Part shown: in pieces, positions 26,436 through 34,665 of the stretch | Numbering within the stretch: the first letter of the stretch is position 1 | Layout of the letters: every line of letters starts with the position of its first letter | Source: Micromonospora inaquosa | GTDB lineage: Bacteria > Actinomycetota > Actinomycetes > Mycobacteriales > Micromonosporaceae | DNA: 64,000 nt | Assembly: GCF_003857055.1 (NCBI RefSeq) | Contig: NZ_QGSZ01000169.1 | Span: forward strand, 1 to 64,000 | Direction: 5' to 3' | Translations under genes and position numbers: made by a program | Notes under the pieces: model-generated | What the model was told of the DNA's origin: nothing | The model's input: only the letters and a program-made list of their open reading frames with translations | Databases searched by the model: none

Positions 26436-27128
26436 TCAGGCGGCCAGGGCGCTCAGGTCGCTCCGGTAGGACTCGACAGTGCCCAGGTCGGGCAGGACCC
26501 GGGTCACCAGCCCGGCGCGGTCGACCAGCAGGGCGGTCGCGGCGCCGGGGCGGGCCGGTTGGCCCAGGAACGAGCGCAGCCCGCCTGCCGGGTCGGCCAG
26601 GGCGTGCGCCTGCCGCTGAGTGGTCGGCCCGGCCGGGCCGGTCCGCCCTCCGGTGACGGTGACAACGGAGACGTCGGCGGGCGCGGCTGCCAGGGCCTCG
26701 GTGACCCGGTCCGGGCAGGGGCAGCCGTCCAACAAGATGATCATGGCGGGTAGTAAGCCGCGCAGTGGCACGGGCGCGTCCTGCGCGTCGACCAGGTCCA
26801 GGGCGGGCAGTGCCTGACCGGTCAGGATCGCCGGTGGCGAGGAGGGGGTCGGGGTCGGTCGGTCGGTGCCGCGGTTGGCCCGGGGCCAGGTGACCGCCAG
26901 CAGACCGGCCAGCGTGGTGAGGACCGCCACCAGCAGGACCAGCAGTGGCAGCCCCAGCCCTCGGTGACCGCCGGGGAGGGCGTCGGCCCGACGTAGCTCA
27001 CGGCGGACCCGGGCCGCCTCGGCGGCCAGCGCGGAGGCGTCGTCGGGGACCACCACCCGCCCCCATTCGGGTGGCAGGCCGGGCAGGCCGTCGGCCGGCC
27101 CGTGACCCTCTGCGTCCGGCTTGCCCAT
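26436..27128 (-). CDS. Single-pass membrane protein with a thioredoxin-like extracellular part
   Basis: 230 residues. A cytoplasmic N-terminal part is followed by one transmembrane segment (LGLPLLVLLVAVLTTLAGLLAV, about 60-85). The external domain has the sequence MIILLDGCPCPDRVTEALA and ends DRAGLVTRVLPDLGTVESYRSDL, reminiscent of a TlpA/thioredoxin fold with a CPC instead of a CxxC. Redox function is therefore uncertain. The ATG at 27128 follows GGGGG; an upstream start at 27278 looks spurious. Confidence 0.65.
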   Translation of the reverse strand: MGKPDAEGHGPADGLPGLPPEWGRVVVPDDASALAAEAARVRRELRRADALPGGHRGLGLPLLVLLVAVLTTLAGLLAVTWPRANRGTDRPTPTPSSPPAILTGQALPALDLVDAQDAPVPLRGLLPAMIILLDGCPCPDRVTEALAAAPADVSVVTVTGGRTGPAGPTTQRQAHALADPAGGLRSFLGQPARPGAATALLVDRAGLVTRVLPDLGTVESYRSDLSALAA

Positions 27129-27328
27129 CGGACCCCCTGGAAGCGTCTCGAGAGCGGAGTGCGGCTCGGTCTCCAGGGTCGCGCACCAGGGGCTCCTCCC
27201 GCTACATCTGGGCGCGGTCCGGCTGGCCGGGCTACCATGGGAGGAGCGCATAGCCCTTGATCTCGACGTTCTGTTCACCCGTACCGGGCAGTCATTTGCG
27301 CGTTACGGAGCGTGTTCGAACCATCGGT

Positions 27329-27343
27329 TTGACCGCCTGTCAA
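27329..27343. promoter_or_regulatory. Palindrome upstream of carD
   Basis: TTGAC-CGCCT-GTCAA, a perfect 5-bp inverted repeat 115 nt before the carD start. An 11-bp direct repeat (GACATCGGTGA then GACATCGGTGC) lies at about 27391-27412. The 328-bp gap 27129-27456 otherwise shows only the carD promoter. Confidence 0.35.
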
Positions 27344-27424
27344 GCTGAAGCAAGACCTCTCACAGGGCCCCTGAGCTGCGCCAACGGTCAGGACATCGGT
27401 GAGACATCGGTGCCTGAGCGTGTT

Positions 27425-27430
27425 ACCCTA
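27425..27430 (+). promoter_or_regulatory. -10 box of carD
   Basis: TACCCT at about 27425, with TGAGAC about 18 bp upstream as a -35. It is followed by a short leader containing the AAAGGGG ribosome-binding site, so carD is leadered. Confidence 0.5.
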
Positions 27431-27456
27431 GACACAGCGAAAGGGGTTTCGAACCT

Positions 27457-27942
27457 ATGGTTTTCAGTGTCGGCGAGACCGTTGTTTACCCCCACCACGG
27501 GGCCGCACTCATCGAGGCAATCGAGACTCGGGTCATCAAGGGCGAGCCTAAGCAATACCTCGTCCTGAGGGTCGCGCAGGGTGACCTGACGGTCCGGGTG
27601 CCGGCCGAGAACGCCGAGATCGTGGGCGTTCGCGAGGTGGTCGGCGAAGAGGGCCTCGGTAAGGTCTTCGACGTTCTGCGGGCTCCGCACACCGAGGAGC
27701 CGACCAACTGGTCGCGGCGTTACAAGGCCAATCTGGAAAAGCTGGCTTCCGGCAACCCGCTGAAGGTCGCCGAGGTCGTGCGTGACCTGTGGCGCCGGGA
27801 GCGGGAGCGGGGCCTCTCTGCGGGCGAGAAGCGGATGCTCGCCAAGGCCCGCGACATTCTCGTCGGCGAGGTCGCGCTGGCCGAGAAGAGCACCAAGGAT
27901 GAGGCGGAGACGCTGCTCGACAAGGTCCTCACCGAGGCCTAG
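27457..27942 (+). CDS. carD: CarD family RNA polymerase-binding transcription factor
   Basis: A 161-residue protein that stabilises open complexes at sigma-A promoters. The N-terminal Tudor-like RNAP-interaction domain begins [23 protein letters not shown]. The C-terminal helical DNA-binding domain includes [31 protein letters not shown]. Length matches mycobacterial CarD. AAAGGGG precedes the ATG. It is followed by ispD and ispF in the same order as in mycobacteria. Confidence 0.96.
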   Translation: MVFSVGETVVYPHHGAALIEAIETRVIKGEPKQYLVLRVAQGDLTVRVPAENAEIVGVREVVGEEGLGKVFDVLRAPHTEEPTNWSRRYKANLEKLASGNPLKVAEVVRDLWRRERERGLSAGEKRMLAKARDILVGEVALAEKSTKDEAETLLDKVLTEA

Positions 27943-27998
27943 TCCGCACAGCATCGTCGTACCCACTTCGTAGTGAAGAAACCACCGAGGACCGCGAC

Positions 27999-28694
27999 GT
28001 GACCGCGCAGCTCAATCCGCGCGGTGACGTCGCGGTCCTTGTGCCTGCGGCGGGTGCCGGCGTACGGCTCGGCCCCGGCCGGCCCAAGGCGCTGCGCCTG
28101 CTCGCCGGTGAGCCGCTGCTGGTGCACGCCGTGCGGCGACTGGCCGCCGCGCCCTCGGTGCACACCATCGTGGTGGCCGCGCCGACCGCCGAGGTGCAGG
28201 CGGTCCGCGAGCTGTTGGCCCCGGTCGCACCGGTGATCGTGGTGCCCGGCGGTGCGGAACGGCAGGCGTCGGTCGCCGCCGCGCTGGCCGCGGTGCCCGC
28301 CGGCCCGACGATCGTTCTGGTGCACGATGCCGCCCGGGCGCTCACCCCGCCCGAGTTGGTCGAATCCGTCGCTGCGGCCGTCCGGGGCGGGCGTGACGCG
28401 GTGATCCCGGTCCTGCCGGTCGTCGACACGATCAAGGAGGTCGACGCCGGCGAGGTGGTGCTCGGCACCGTCGACCGGTCCGCTCTGCGCGCGGTGCAGA
28501 CCCCGCAGGGTTTCCGCCGGTCCGTGCTCAGCGCCGCACACGCCGCCGCCGGTGACTCCCTCACCGACGACGCCGGGCTGGTGGAGAAGCAGGGCGTCGC
28601 GGTGAGCTGCGTGCCCGGCTCGGAGTACGCAGTGAAAATCACCCGACCGTTCGACCTGGCTCTGGCAGAGCATCTGCTTGCCTCAGCCGATTGA
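27999..28694 (+). CDS. ispD: 2-C-methyl-D-erythritol 4-phosphate cytidylyltransferase
   Basis: A 231-residue enzyme converting MEP and CTP to CDP-ME in the non-mevalonate isoprenoid pathway. It shows [21 protein letters not shown] (CTP-binding), [30 protein letters not shown] and [14 protein letters not shown] at 27999 is set by GAGGA eight bases upstream. Gap to ispF is 16 nt. Confidence 0.95.
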   Translation: MTAQLNPRGDVAVLVPAAGAGVRLGPGRPKALRLLAGEPLLVHAVRRLAAAPSVHTIVVAAPTAEVQAVRELLAPVAPVIVVPGGAERQASVAAALAAVPAGPTIVLVHDAARALTPPELVESVAAAVRGGRDAVIPVLPVVDTIKEVDAGEVVLGTVDRSALRAVQTPQGFRRSVLSAAHAAAGDSLTDDAGLVEKQGVAVSCVPGSEYAVKITRPFDLALAEHLLASAD

Positions 28695-28698
28695 CGCG

Positions 28699-28704
28699 TA
28701 CCCT
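28699..28704 (+). promoter_or_regulatory. Leaderless -10 box of ispF
   Basis: TACCCT, six bases, ATG at 28711, in the 16-nt gap after ispD. Confidence 0.45.
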
Positions 28705-28710
28705 CTGGTC

Positions 28711-29193
28711 ATGATCGTTCCCCGGGTGGCCATCGGAACCGACGTGCACGCGTTCGAGCCGGGCCGGCCGTGTTGGGTGGCCGGGCTGCTCTGGCCCGAC
28801 CAGGACGGCCTCGCCGGGCACTCGGATGCCGACGTGGTCGCGCACGCCGCCTGCAACGCACTGCTCTCCGCCGCCGGTCTCGGTGATCTCGGTTCCGCCT
28901 TCGGGGTGGACCAGCCGGAGTGGGCCGGCGCGTCCGGGGTGGCGCTGCTGACCGAGACGGCCCGCCGGGTGCGGGCCGTCGGCCTGGAGATCGGCAACGT
29001 GTCTGTGCAGGTGATCGGCAACCGTCCCAAGATCGGCCGACGTCGCGCGGAGGCGCAGGAGGTCCTCTCCGCCGCGGTCGGCGCCCCGGTCACCGTCTCG
29101 GCGGCGACCACCGACGGGCTCGGCTTCGCCGGCCGCGAGGAAGGGTTGGCCGGGGTCGCGGTGGCCCTGGTGTACGACGCTCCGGCCGCCTAA
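28711..29193 (+). CDS. ispF: 2-C-methyl-D-erythritol 2,4-cyclodiphosphate synthase
   Basis: A 160-residue enzyme making MEcPP. It shows the metal site GTDVHAF and [27 protein letters not shown] and [10 protein letters not shown]. It follows ispD, two steps earlier in the same pathway, and could supply precursors for the nearby UbiA-type prenyltransferase. No ribosome-binding site is visible; a TACCCT box lies six bases before the ATG. Confidence 0.95.
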   Translation: MIVPRVAIGTDVHAFEPGRPCWVAGLLWPDQDGLAGHSDADVVAHAACNALLSAAGLGDLGSAFGVDQPEWAGASGVALLTETARRVRAVGLEIGNVSVQVIGNRPKIGRRRAEAQEVLSAAVGAPVTVSAATTDGLGFAGREEGLAGVAVALVYDAPAA

Positions 29194-29196
29194 GCT
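29191..29196 (+). promoter_or_regulatory. Leaderless -10 box of the TPR gene
   Basis: TAAGCT overlapping the ispF stop, seven bases, ATG at 29204. Confidence 0.4.
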
Positions 29197-29203
29197 CGCC
29201 GCG

Positions 29204-30232
29204 ATGTCCAGCGACCCCGCCCCCGACCAGTCCGCCGCCGACGGTTACGTCCAGCGGGCCCAACTCCTGGCCGAGCTCGGTCGCTACGACGAGGCGACCG
29301 GGGAGCTGGCCTACGGGTTGGCCCTTCAGCCCGATGACGTGCAAGCGCTCACCATGCTGGCCCGGGTGCACCTGGCCGCCGACCGCCCGGCCGAGGCGCT
29401 CACCGCCGCCGACACGGCGGTGGCCGTCGCACCGGAGGCCCTGCCACCGCTGGTGGCCAGGGGCATGGCGCTGACCGACCTGGAGCGCTACCCCGAGTCG
29501 GCGGCCACCGCCGACCGGATTCTCGCCCTCGGCCCGGCCGACGCGTACGCCCAGCGGAGCGCGGCGGCGATCCTGGCCGGCGCCCGCAACGGTCAGCCGG
29601 CGCTGAACGCGGCCTGGCGCGGTGTCGAGTTGGCCCCGCAGGAGCCGCAGGCGCACCTGGTGCTCAGCCTGGTCGCCGCCCGCCTGGACCTGTTCGACCT
29701 GGCCGAGCGGGCCTACCGGGAGGCGCTGCGACTCGACCCGCGGATCGCCGAGGCAGGTCACGACGTGGGGGTCATGCGGCTGGAGCAGCGCCGCTGGTCG
29801 GAGGCGCTGGAACACGTGGCCGAGGCGGTGACGGTCAGCCCGAGCCGGATCGACTCGCCACGGACCCTCGCGTACGGGCTGCACCGTCTGGTGCTTTACG
29901 GCGCGGGCTGGTCGCTGGTGGCGGCGGTGCTGGTCGCGTTCGCGGCGTCGGCGAGCGACGGGTTCTCCCGCATCCTCGCCGTGCTCGCCGCGCTCACCGG
30001 CGGGATCATCGTCTGGCAGCTCGCGGCCCGGCTGCCGGGGCTGACCCGGACCGTCCTGCCCGCCCTGCTGCACGCGGACCGCGCGATGGCCCTGGCGATC
30101 TACGCCGTGGCCGCCGCGCCGCTACTGCTGCTGGTGTACGCCATGGTCGGCTCCCCGTGGCCCCTGGTGCTGGCCATCGCCGTCACCGCGGTGGCCGAGT
30201 TCGCGGTCTTCACGCGTACCGCGATCCGCTAA
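29204..30232 (+). CDS. TPR-repeat membrane protein
   Basis: 342 residues. Tetratricopeptide repeats cover about residues 14-210 (for example LLAELGRYDEATGELAYGLALQ, AYREALRLDPRIAEAGHDVGV). They are followed by four hydrophobic segments near the C-terminus. It is probably a membrane-anchored scaffold; the partner is unknown. Its stop overlaps the hmgA stop tail to tail by four bases. Confidence 0.8.
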   Translation: MSSDPAPDQSAADGYVQRAQLLAELGRYDEATGELAYGLALQPDDVQALTMLARVHLAADRPAEALTAADTAVAVAPEALPPLVARGMALTDLERYPESAATADRILALGPADAYAQRSAAAILAGARNGQPALNAAWRGVELAPQEPQAHLVLSLVAARLDLFDLAERAYREALRLDPRIAEAGHDVGVMRLEQRRWSEALEHVAEAVTVSPSRIDSPRTLAYGLHRLVLYGAGWSLVAAVLVAFAASASDGFSRILAVLAALTGGIIVWQLAARLPGLTRTVLPALLHADRAMALAIYAVAAAPLLLLVYAMVGSPWPLVLAIAVTAVAEFAVFTRTAIR

Positions 30233-31395
30233 CCGCGACGCGCCCACGTCCAGGCGTACGCCTCGTCTTCGCAGGCGCTGGCGGCGTCGCAGAGGTCCAG
30301 CGGGCGGAAGGTGTCGACCATGACGGCCAGTTCGTCGAAGTAGTCAGCGCCGATGGACCGCTCGGCGGCACCCGGCTGGGGGCCGTGGGTGAAACCGGAC
30401 GGGTGCAGCGAGATCGAGCCCTGCTCGATGCCGGAGCCGCGCCGCGCCTCGTAGTTGCCCCCGGTGTAGAAGAGCATCTCGTCGGAGTCGACGTTGTGGT
30501 GGTTGTACGGCACCGGGATCGACTGCGGGTGGTAGTCGACCTTGCGGGGCACGAATGAGCAGATGACGAAGTTGGGCCCCTGGAAGGTCTGGTGCACGGG
30601 TGGGGGCTGGTGGATGCGGCCGGTGATCGGCTCGAAGTCGTGGATGGAGAATGCCCACGGGTAGAGGTGCCCGTCCCAGCCGACGACGTCGAACGGGTGC
30701 TGGGCATAGACGTATCGGGTCCAACCACGGCGGTGCCGGACCAGCACCTCGGCCTCCTCGCCGTCGACGAGCAGCGGGGCGTCGGGGCCGCGGACGTCGC
30801 GCTCGCAGTACGGCGAGTGTTCCAGGAACTGGCCGCGTACGGAGAGGTAGCGCTTGGGTGGGCCGATGTGCCCGGACGCCTCGACGGCGAGCAGCCGGAC
30901 GGGCTGGTCGCCGGTGGGCACCAGCCGGTGGATGGTCGAGGTGGGGATGACGATGTAGTCGCCGGCGACCGCGTCCAGCACCCCGAACGGGGACTCGACC
31001 CGCAGGGTGCCCGACTCGACGTAGAGGCAGTGGTCGCCGGTGGCGTCGCGGAACAGCGGTGAGGGCTGGTCGGCGAGGACGTAACCGATCCGTACGTCGT
31101 CGTTGGCGAGCAGGTACTGCCGGCCGAGGATGGGGTCGGAGCCGCCGGTGTCCAGTTTGTGGGTGCGCAGATGGCGGGGCTTGAGCGGCAGGTTCGGGGC
31201 CCGGGTGAACGCGGGCGGGGTGAACTGGTCAGCGGCCAGGATCGCGGTGGGCGCGTGCCGGTGGTAGAGCAGCGACGAGTCGGAGGAGAAGCCCTCCTGG
31301 CCCATCAGCTCCTCGGCGTAGAGGCTGCCGTCGGGCTGCCGGAACTGGGTGTGGCGCTTGCGTGGCACCTCGCCGACGCTGCGGTAGTACGGCAT
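30229..31395 (-). CDS. hmgA: Homogentisate 1,2-dioxygenase
   Basis: A 388-residue iron enzyme that opens homogentisate to maleylacetoacetate in tyrosine catabolism. It shows DHCLYVESGTLRVESPFG, FVPRKVDYHPQSIPVPYNHHNVDSDEMLFYTGGNY and SLHPSGFTHGPQPG, with the His/Glu iron ligands in the last two. The ATG at 31395 is behind GGGAGG; a 515-residue upstream reading is an artefact. It is divergent from the fahA operon across a 19-bp palindrome. Confidence 0.95.
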   Translation of the reverse strand: MPYYRSVGEVPRKRHTQFRQPDGSLYAEELMGQEGFSSDSSLLYHRHAPTAILAADQFTPPAFTRAPNLPLKPRHLRTHKLDTGGSDPILGRQYLLANDDVRIGYVLADQPSPLFRDATGDHCLYVESGTLRVESPFGVLDAVAGDYIVIPTSTIHRLVPTGDQPVRLLAVEASGHIGPPKRYLSVRGQFLEHSPYCERDVRGPDAPLLVDGEEAEVLVRHRRGWTRYVYAQHPFDVVGWDGHLYPWAFSIHDFEPITGRIHQPPPVHQTFQGPNFVICSFVPRKVDYHPQSIPVPYNHHNVDSDEMLFYTGGNYEARRGSGIEQGSISLHPSGFTHGPQPGAAERSIGADYFDELAVMVDTFRPLDLCDAASACEDEAYAWTWARRG

Positions 31396-31430
31396 CTCGC
31401 CTCCCGATATGTCCCGTTCACCGGCCGAAG

Positions 31431-31449
31431 GCGTCCGATAATCGGACGC
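31431..31449. promoter_or_regulatory. 19-bp palindromic operator between hmgA and the fahA operon
   Basis: GCGTCCGAT, one central A, ATCGGACGC: perfect 9-bp arms in the 94-bp divergent promoter region. Probably the binding site of a homogentisate or tyrosine-responsive regulator that is not adjacent. Confidence 0.7.
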
Positions 31450-31475
31450 TGTTGTCCGTTCCTCGTAGCGTCCCG

Positions 31476-31481
31476 TACATT
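31476..31481 (+). promoter_or_regulatory. Leaderless-type -10 box
   Basis: TACATT, eight bases, GTG at 31490, just right of the palindrome. Confidence 0.4.
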
Positions 31482-31489
31482 CTTGTTCC

Positions 31490-32359
31490 GTGTCAACGCA
31501 GGTGCCCGCACTCCTCCATGGCCTGGTGGACGACGCCGCCGTCTTCCCGCCGGGCAGCGCCGCGCTGCCCGACGCCCTGGCCGCCCACCGCCAGCACCGC
31601 GCCGCCTGGTACGCCGACCTGGTCGGGCCGCTGCTGATCCCCGCCTCGGCCGTGACGGCCGCCGAGCTGACTGGTCTGGTCGACCCGGGCGAAGACCTGG
31701 TGATCGGCGTGATCGGTGACACCGGGATCGGGAACCTGCCGTTCGCGGTGTCGTCTCTCGCCCCGGACGGCGTCACCGCGCGTCAGGTCGAGGTGGCGGT
31801 CGCCAAGCGTGGCGAGGACCCGCTGCCCGGCATCGCCGAGTTGCTGCGGCTGACCGACGCGCTACCGGGCGTGGCGGCCGTCTACGCCGAACTGCCGCTG
31901 ACCTTCGGGCTGATGGGCGCGCTGGACGCGCTCGTCGCCGCGCGGGCCGACGGGGTGCCGATCGCGGCCAAGTTCCGCACCGGCGGCCTGGCCGCCGAAC
32001 TCTTCCCCACCCCGACCGAACTGGCCGCGGTGATCTGCGCCTGCCGGGACCGGGGCCTGCCGTTCAAACTCACCGCCGGGCTGCACCAGGCGACCCGACA
32101 CCTGGACCCGGAGACCGGGTTCACCCACCACGGCTACGCCAACGTGCTGGCCGCGACCCTGGCCGCCGCCGACGGTGACGGGGTGCGCTCGGTCGCCGAG
32201 CTGCTGACCGTGGTCGACCCGCGTCCCCTGGTGGAGCGCGCGACGGCACGGTTGGACGCGCCGCGCCCCCTGTGGGTGGGCTTCGGCTCGTGCAGCATTC
32301 TGGAACCACTGACCGATCTGATCCGGCTTGGGCTGGTGAACGGGGGCTACGACGCATGA
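31490..32359 (+). CDS. Unknown protein coupled to fahA in the homogentisate locus
   Basis: 289 residues, no signal peptide or membrane segment. Text such as GVPIAAKFRTGG, GLPFKLTAGLHQATRH and LWVGFGSCSILEPLTDL suggests an alternating beta/alpha (possibly TIM-barrel) fold. I recognise no family. Its stop overlaps the fahA start by four bases (ATGA), so the two are co-translated, and it is divergent from hmgA. A function in homogentisate degradation is inferred from position only; no maleylacetoacetate isomerase is present in the window. Confidence 0.7.
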   Translation: MSTQVPALLHGLVDDAAVFPPGSAALPDALAAHRQHRAAWYADLVGPLLIPASAVTAAELTGLVDPGEDLVIGVIGDTGIGNLPFAVSSLAPDGVTARQVEVAVAKRGEDPLPGIAELLRLTDALPGVAAVYAELPLTFGLMGALDALVAARADGVPIAAKFRTGGLAAELFPTPTELAAVICACRDRGLPFKLTAGLHQATRHLDPETGFTHHGYANVLAATLAAADGDGVRSVAELLTVVDPRPLVERATARLDAPRPLWVGFGSCSILEPLTDLIRLGLVNGGYDA

Positions 32360-33552
32360 CCTGGGTGACCGGGGCGGATGGTTCGCCGTACGGGGTGACG
32401 AACCTGCCGTACGGGGTGTTCCGGCGAGACGGGGGTCCGTCGCGGATCGGCGTACGGATCGGGTCGTGGGTCTTCGACCTCGCCGCGGCGGAGGCCGCCG
32501 AACTGGTGCTGGCCGCCGGCGCGCTGTGCCGGCCCGTGCTCAACGACTTCATGGCGCTGGGGCGTCCGCAGTGGACGGCGGTACGCCAGCGGATCACCGA
32601 GCTGCTGACCGACCCGGCGCACCGGGCCGCGGTGGAGCCGCTGCTGGTGCCCCTCGACGACGTGGAGCTGCTGCTCCCCATCGAGGTTGCCGACTACGTC
32701 GATTTCTACTCCTCGGAACATCACGCGGCGAACGTCGGGCGGATCTTCCGCCCCGGCCAGCCGCCGCTGCTGCCCAACTGGAAGCACCTACCGATCGGCT
32801 ACCACGGCCGGGCCGGCACGGTGGTCGTCTCCGGCACACCGGTGACCCGGCCGACCGGGCAGCGGGCCTCCGCCGAGGGTCCGGTCACCGGCCCATCGGT
32901 ACGCCTCGACATCGAGGCCGAGGTCGGCTTCGTGGTGGGCGTACCCAGCGCATTGGGTGACCGGGTTTCCGTTGACGACTTCGCCGAGCACGTCTTCGGG
33001 GTGGTGCTGGTCAACGACTGGTCGGCCCGGGACATCCAGGCCTGGGAGTACCAGCCGCTCGGCCCGTTCCTCGGCAAGTCCTTCGCCACCTCGGTCTCGG
33101 CCTGGGTGACGCCACTGGACGCGCTCGGCGACGCCAACGTGGCGGCCCCCGAGCAGGACCCGCCGGTCCTCGACTACCTGCGGGCCGTGCCGCACCTGGG
33201 CCTGGACCTCCGCCTGGCGGTCGAGTGGAACGGCGAGCAGGTCAGCGAGCCCCCGTTCGCCACCATGTACTGGACCCCCGCCCAGCAGTTGGCGCACCTC
33301 ACCGTCAACGGCGCCTCGCTGCGTACCGGTGACCTGTACGCCTCCGGCACCGTCTCCGGGCCGCAGCGGGGACAGGTCGGGTCCTTCCTGGAACTGACCT
33401 GGGGAGGGGCCGAGCCGGTCAAGGTGGGCGACGAGAGCCGCACCTTCCTCAACGACGGCGACACGGTGACCATCACGGCCACCGCCCCCGGCCCGGACGG
33501 CACCACCATCGCCCTCGGTGAGGTATCCGGCACGGTTCGTCCGGCCCGCTGA
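32356..33552 (+). CDS. fahA: Fumarylacetoacetase
   Basis: A 398-residue enzyme cleaving fumarylacetoacetate to fumarate and acetoacetate, the last step of tyrosine catabolism. It has an N-terminal SH3-like domain followed by the FAH core: DFYSSEHHAANVGRIFR (catalytic His and metal region), YHGRAGTVVVSGTP, DIEAEVGFVVG and NDWSARDIQAWEYQPLGPFLGKSF. The ATG at 32356 overlaps the previous gene. A 13-bp hairpin follows. Confidence 0.95.
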   Translation: MTWVTGADGSPYGVTNLPYGVFRRDGGPSRIGVRIGSWVFDLAAAEAAELVLAAGALCRPVLNDFMALGRPQWTAVRQRITELLTDPAHRAAVEPLLVPLDDVELLLPIEVADYVDFYSSEHHAANVGRIFRPGQPPLLPNWKHLPIGYHGRAGTVVVSGTPVTRPTGQRASAEGPVTGPSVRLDIEAEVGFVVGVPSALGDRVSVDDFAEHVFGVVLVNDWSARDIQAWEYQPLGPFLGKSFATSVSAWVTPLDALGDANVAAPEQDPPVLDYLRAVPHLGLDLRLAVEWNGEQVSEPPFATMYWTPAQQLAHLTVNGASLRTGDLYASGTVSGPQRGQVGSFLELTWGGAEPVKVGDESRTFLNDGDTVTITATAPGPDGTTIALGEVSGTVRPAR

Positions 33553-33584
33553 GCGGGCACCCGGCATCCGTCTCGTGCACGGGA

Positions 33585-33615
33585 CCGGTGATCGCACCGG
33601 CTGTGCGATCACCGG
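33585..33615 (+). terminator. Hairpin after fahA
   Basis: CCGGTGATCGCAC, loop CGGCT, and the exact 13-bp complement. It begins 32 nt after the fahA stop; there is no T run. Confidence 0.6.
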
Positions 33616-33727
33616 CCCTGGTTGACCCGTTGATCGTCCGGATTCCGTTGCCACACCGCGTGATCCGAGCCGGCCTCTGACCGGCCGGCAGCGGTGGGGC
33701 TTCCCGACGCACACGGAGGTAACGACG

Positions 33728-33937
33728 ATGCACGATCTTGCGGGCGCGGTCTGGCGTACCAGCAGCCGCTCAAACGATCAGGGGCTCTGCGTGGAAGTGG
33801 CGGACAACCTGGTCGATGTCCATGGTCTGGTCGGGGTCCGCGACTCCAAGGATCAGGCCGGTCCCACACTCGCCGTCAGCCCGCCGGGGTGGACAGCGTT
33901 CATCGGCGCGATTCGGGCCGGTCGCTTCGAGCGCTGA
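33728..33937 (+). CDS. DUF397 domain protein (orphan)
   Basis: 69 residues matching the DUF397 pattern: VWRTSSRSNDQGLCVEVADNL then VGVRDSKDQAGPTLAVSPPGWTAFIGAIRAG. Such small proteins usually sit after an XRE/DUF5753 regulator and act as partner or antagonist; here no such regulator is adjacent. GGAGGT precedes the ATG. A second DUF397 protein in this window does have its XRE partner (51790-52775). Confidence 0.85.
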   Translation: MHDLAGAVWRTSSRSNDQGLCVEVADNLVDVHGLVGVRDSKDQAGPTLAVSPPGWTAFIGAIRAGRFER

Positions 33938-34081
33938 CCGGCGCTTCGGCACCGGTCGACGAGGACCGGTGCCGAAGCGACCGCCCAATCGGACAGGATG
34001 GCCTCCGGGTGGTGGAAATTCCGTCCCGGGGGCCCCGTCCGGCCCTCACTCCGCGTACCGTCGGGGACACGGGAGGGTGGC

Positions 34082-34564
34082 ATGTCGACGGTGGCGATTA
34101 CCGGGATCATCGAGGCCAGCGCTGTCGATGTCTGGCGTCTGCTGATCGACCTGCCCGGCCGCGCGGCCCGGCTGACCGCCGCCGGGCCGATCGAGGTGCT
34201 CACCCCGGGCCCGTTCGGGCCGGGCACCTCCTGGCGTGAGGAGCGCGTCCAGCCGGGCGGCGGCACGCTCACCGAGGAGTTTCTGGTGGTGGAGGCGCTC
34301 GCGCCGCAGCGACTGGTGCTCTGTTCCTCCGGTGCCGGCGCTGACTACCGCATCACCTGGAGCCTGCGGCCGGTCCGCCGCCGCCGTCGGGGTTGCACGG
34401 CGATCACCGTGAGCCAGGAGGCGGTGCCCACCGCCCCGTACGGTCGGGTGGTGGCGCTGCTGCTCGGCGGGCTGGCCGCGCGAGCGGTCGAGGCGGCACT
34501 CTGGCGTGATCTCGCCGACCTGGCCGTGGCGGCCGGTGCCACCGGCGCTGTCGAAGCCGCCTGA
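34082..34564 (+). CDS. SRPBCC-superfamily protein
   Basis: 160 residues with the START/Bet v1-like pattern of polyketide cyclase/dehydrase-type proteins: STVAITGIIEASAVDVWRLLIDLPG at the N-terminus, then FGPGTSWREERVQPGGGTLTEEFLVVE. It probably binds a hydrophobic ligand; the target is unknown. GGGAGGGTGG precedes the ATG at 34082. Confidence 0.75.
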   Translation: MSTVAITGIIEASAVDVWRLLIDLPGRAARLTAAGPIEVLTPGPFGPGTSWREERVQPGGGTLTEEFLVVEALAPQRLVLCSSGAGADYRITWSLRPVRRRRRGCTAITVSQEAVPTAPYGRVVALLLGGLAARAVEAALWRDLADLAVAAGATGAVEAA

Positions 34565-34665
34565 GCGTCAGCCGGTCACCCCTCGCCGTCGTCCGCGCGC
34601 GGTCGCCACGACCTGAGCGGGGTCCGGCGCTCTCCGCTGGGTAGGGTGCCGGGCGGAGGTGCGGC

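Noticed and set aside
27290..27380. tRNA gene suggested by GGTTCGAAC on the minus strand
   Set aside because: No acceptor stem, D-arm or anticodon arm can be formed around it.
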